Assembly: GCA_002497345.1 (NCBI GenBank)
Contig: DANS01000015.1
Span: forward strand, 44,319 to 60,956
Direction of reading: 5' to 3'
From: Thermoproteus sp. UBA157
GTDB lineage: Archaea; Thermoproteota; Thermoprotei; Thermoproteales; Thermoproteaceae
DNA length: 16,638 bases
The first letter of the stretch is position 1, and every line of letters starts with the position of its first letter. Under the pieces are notes generated by a model that worked only from the letters and a program-made list of their open reading frames with translations, was not told the origin of the DNA and made no database searches. Shown piece after piece: positions 14,610 to 16,638 of this stretch. The position numbers were made by a program, and so were the translations under genes.

Positions 14610-16310
14610 CTACCTGATCTCGAAGTCCCTGAAGGCCCCCTCCGCCGCCTCCCACGTCAGCTCGGCGACTTTGCAGCTGAAGCGGGCGCACAGCTCCTGC
14701 AGGAACTTCTCGATCCTGTCGCGGTCGCCCTCCACGACCACCTCGACCCTTCCGTCGGGCAGATTAGCGGCGTAGCCCGTGAGGCCGAGGGCCTTGGCCT
14801 TGGCCCTAGCCGCGGGCCTGAAGCCAACTCCTTGCACCTCGCCCTCCACGAGCGCCTTGGCCCTGACGGCCCTCCCCGCCGCGAGGCCGCCGAGCACTTG
14901 CGCGGATCCGACCAGCTTCTCCTTGAGCTTCTCGCTGGATATATATCCGAGGGCCCAGTTGGGCACGACGAGCCGCCCCTCGCCCCTGCCCAGGACCCTC
15001 CCTATGACGGAGGGCCTCAGCCCCGGCATCTTCTCCAACTCGTCGAGGAGGACGTCGGCCAGCTTCCTGTGGGCGAATATGGCTACAGCCCCGTTGGTCC
15101 CGGCCGTGGCGTCGGGCATTATGAAGTTCTGGGCGGCGAATTTGGAAATCGCCGGCCCCAGCAGCGGCACGTCGTGTAGCTCCACGTCGACCCCCGCCCT
15201 CTCCGCCACCTCCTTGAATACGAAGACGCCCGGCCCCGAGATATCGATCGTGGCGGCTATATGAGCCTCGGGGTCGAACCTCCCGCCGAGCTCGGGCAAA
15301 TGCCGGTATATGACGCGGGCCACGTCGACGTTGGGGCGCGCCATGAGCTCCAGCACGGCCCTCTTCTCCTTCTCGAACTCGTCGAGGGGCATGACCGATT
15401 TCTCGAAGGCCCTCAAGAGCTCCTCGTCGGTGTTGACGGCCACGTACGTGGTGAAGTAGGCGAGCTCCCCGAAGGGCCTCGTGACGATCACGACGAAGTC
15501 CTCGTCTATCTGGTTGTAAAACATCGGGGGCTCCTTGTCGAGGGCGCCGTAGGCCGTGGCGCCCAAGAGCAGATAGCCCCTTCTGGGCAGAGGCGCCTCG
15601 ACAAGCTTCCCGAGCGAGGAGGCGTGCTCCCTCACGGCCGCCTCTATTCTGCCGAAGTACTTCTCGGGCGCGTCGTAGACCGGGGCTATCTCCACGCCCT
15701 TGTGGACGCCCTTGACGTATAGGTCGTTCAAGGCGTTGTTTATGGCCACCGCGACCTGCAACGGCGAGTCCAAGTCCTCGGAGGGGTCTATCACTTGTAT
15801 CGTGTCGTTGTTGGCCAAGACGTACCCCTCGCCCTCCTCGACCTTCAAGAAGTCCACCATGAAGAACTCGGCCCCCCTCTTGGTGCTGATTATGGAGTGC
15901 CCCTTGCCCAGCCACACCCTATGTCTCGAGGAGCCGAGCGCCTTGTAGAGCTTGGCCGCGTACTCGGCGAATATCTTGGGCGTGGCGGCCTTGGCCATGT
16001 AGAGCTGGACCAACACGATGGCCAAATCGGGGGCGTAGGACTCCAGGAGGGCCGGATCCACCCTCGGGTCCTCGGGGTCGAGGTACACGCGCTTGAGCTC
16101 GGCCCCCACGCCTCTGACTATCGCCGCGTCCTCCCTGGGCGCTATGACGAGGTTCAAGCGGGATACCTCGTCCTTCAGCAACTCTATGGCGGGGTACAAG
16201 ACGTCGTAGAGGTCGACCTTGACCGAGCAGCCCAACGAAAGCGACTCCAGCGCGATCCCCGCCTCCCTGTATATCCTCACCCTCTCCTTGAACCTCTCTA
16301 TGGGGTTCAT
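14610..16310 (-). CDS. SelD-like AIR-synthase-family protein fused to acylphosphatase
   Basis: A 566-residue fusion. Residues 1 to about 475 follow the SelD (selenophosphate synthetase) plan. LGCSVK keeps C28 and K31 in the Cys-x-x-Lys spacing of the SelD active site. REDAAIV (59-65) and ALNDLYVKGV (193-202) fit the ATP/Mg and domain-interface motifs. TRPFGELAYFTT (277-288) and ATIDISGPGVF (353-363) lie at the matching places. It is longer than typical SelD (about 340-350), with an insert around 85-160. Residues about 481-566 are an acylphosphatase: EGEVQGVGFRP with catalytic R498, and GYAANLPDGRVEVVVEG with catalytic N516, so it should be active. Likely role: activation of sulfide, selenide or a related group by phosphorylation, with the tail hydrolysing an acyl-type phosphate. 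HypE is an alternative AIR-family relative, but its C-terminal Cys motif is absent. The ATG overlaps the TusA-like gene by 4 bases. Confidence 0.8.
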   Translation of the reverse strand: MNPIERFKERVRIYREAGIALESLSLGCSVKVDLYDVLYPAIELLKDEVSRLNLVIAPREDAAIVRGVGAELKRVYLDPEDPRVDPALLESYAPDLAIVLVQLYMAKAATPKIFAEYAAKLYKALGSSRHRVWLGKGHSIISTKRGAEFFMVDFLKVEEGEGYVLANNDTIQVIDPSEDLDSPLQVAVAINNALNDLYVKGVHKGVEIAPVYDAPEKYFGRIEAAVREHASSLGKLVEAPLPRRGYLLLGATAYGALDKEPPMFYNQIDEDFVVIVTRPFGELAYFTTYVAVNTDEELLRAFEKSVMPLDEFEKEKRAVLELMARPNVDVARVIYRHLPELGGRFDPEAHIAATIDISGPGVFVFKEVAERAGVDVELHDVPLLGPAISKFAAQNFIMPDATAGTNGAVAIFAHRKLADVLLDELEKMPGLRPSVIGRVLGRGEGRLVVPNWALGYISSEKLKEKLVGSAQVLGGLAAGRAVRAKALVEGEVQGVGFRPAARAKAKALGLTGYAANLPDGRVEVVVEGDRDRIEKFLQELCARFSCKVAELTWEAAEGAFRDFEIR

Positions 16311-16543
16311 CTCCTCCTGATGACTATCTTCCAGAGGCCCTCGCCGATTTGGTAAACGCCGACTACCTCGTGGCCCTCCCTCTTGGCTATGGCCGGCACG
16401 TTCTGCACCGAGGGCGGGTTGTCGGTCATCACCTCCAGCTCCTCGCCAGGCTCCATGGACCTCAGAGCCCTCAGCGTCGCGAGCTGCGGGTAGGGGCAGA
16501 CGTAGCCCCTTAGATCCAGCACCCTCCTCTTGGCCAGCTCCAT
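16307..16543 (-). CDS. TusA/SirA/YedF-family sulfur carrier protein
   Basis: A 78-residue protein of normal TusA length. LDLRGYVCPYPQL (9-21) contains the family motif CPxP, with C16 as the persulfide-carrying residue. EVMTDNPPSVQNVPAIAKREGHEV (37-60) fits the conserved second half of the fold. The start is ATG 16541-16543, because a TATA box lies 25 bases upstream. A longer form from GTG 16597 would add 18 residues unlike TusA. Its TGA overlaps the ATG of the SelD-like gene (ATGA), so the two proteins are co-produced. TusA-type proteins pass sulfane sulfur to acceptors, and YedF members occur near selenium genes. Here it may deliver sulfur or selenium to the SelD-like fusion. Confidence 0.85.
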   Translation of the reverse strand: MELAKRRVLDLRGYVCPYPQLATLRALRSMEPGEELEVMTDNPPSVQNVPAIAKREGHEVVGVYQIGEGLWKIVIRRR

Positions 16544-16564
16544 GTCCTGGATCCCGTTGTGGGG

Positions 16565-16572
16565 CCTTAAAG
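16565..16572 (-). promoter_or_regulatory. TATA box of the TusA-SelD-like operon
   Basis: The minus strand reads CTTTAAGG inside a palindrome-like GGGCTTTAAGGCCCC, centred about 25 bases before ATG 16543. It fits a leaderless operon start. From 16573 to 16638 I see nothing else beyond a short AT-rich end. Confidence 0.5.
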
Positions 16573-16638
16573 CCCTCGAGAAGTGCATAATTTTCACCGT
16601 CCGCGGCTCGCCGCGCGGCCCTCGGCCGAAATTATTCT

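Noticed and set aside
14806..15915. Long Arg/Gly-rich minus-strand open frame inside the SelD-like gene
   Set aside because: It is a frame shadow of GC-rich coding DNA: biased composition, no domain, fully inside a well-supported gene.
14610..16310. HypE identity for the SelD-like protein
   Set aside because: HypE ends in a conserved Cys motif that is missing here, no other Hyp gene is present, and the Cys-x-x-Lys pair matches SelD better.
16544..16597. Longer TusA start at GTG 16597
   Set aside because: The extra 18 residues do not look like TusA, and a TATA box sits 25 bases before ATG 16543.
1..16638. CRISPR, insertion sequence, integrase or replication origin
   Set aside because: No regular repeat-spacer pattern, transposase, integrase, terminal inverted repeat pair or origin-box cluster was seen, and no attachment site flanks the tRNA.

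Overview
The window looks like the chromosome of a hyperthermophilic crenarchaeon of the order Thermoproteales, most likely a Thermoproteus or Pyrobaculum relative. This is an inference from several signals: GC-rich coding DNA, TATA boxes centred about 22-26 bases before the start codon (leaderless mRNAs), frequent GTG/TTG starts, an archaeal GHMP-type shikimate kinase, a KaiC-like ATPase, a DUF2175 protein, and a tRNA gene with an intron outside the anticodon loop. I see no insertion sequence, CRISPR array, phage gene or replication origin. Genes are tightly packed.

Layout. 1-145: probable 5' part of a minus-strand membrane protein that leaves the window. 146-298: AT-rich intergenic. 299-2118 (+): FAD-dependent dehydrogenase with a cysteine cluster, then a small DUF2175 protein. 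2115-5948: divergent GH13 amylase-family enzyme (-) and GH31 alpha-glucosidase (+), fired from back-to-back promoters about 30 bp apart and probably serving intracellular maltodextrin/glycogen breakdown. 5941-9606: shikimate-pathway cluster in three transcription units: aroC-aroK (-), aroE (+) and a 3-dehydroquinate dehydratase/chorismate mutase fusion (-). Together these cover dehydroquinate to shikimate-3-phosphate, then chorismate and prephenate; EPSP synthase is not in the window. 9607-10135: a sparse 530-base stretch with one doubtful small plus-strand gene. 10136-14318 (-): four-gene operon of KaiC-like ATPase, HTH regulator, PLP aminotransferase and S9 peptidase. 14425-14530 (-): tRNA-Leu(UAA) with an 18-nt T-loop intron. 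14610-16543 (-): a TusA-like sulfur carrier overlapping a SelD-like protein fused to an acylphosphatase domain.

The best candidate for an undescribed system is the last pair. A selenophosphate-synthetase-like enzyme keeps the Cys-x-x-Lys active-site pair, carries a catalytically intact acylphosphatase tail, and is translationally coupled to a TusA-type persulfide carrier. This suggests a sulfur- or selenium-activation route using an acyl- or thio-phosphate intermediate. The split tRNA-Leu and the AroD-chorismate mutase fusion are the next most notable features. Three convergent gene pairs overlap at their stop codons by 4-8 bases, which shows how compact the region is.
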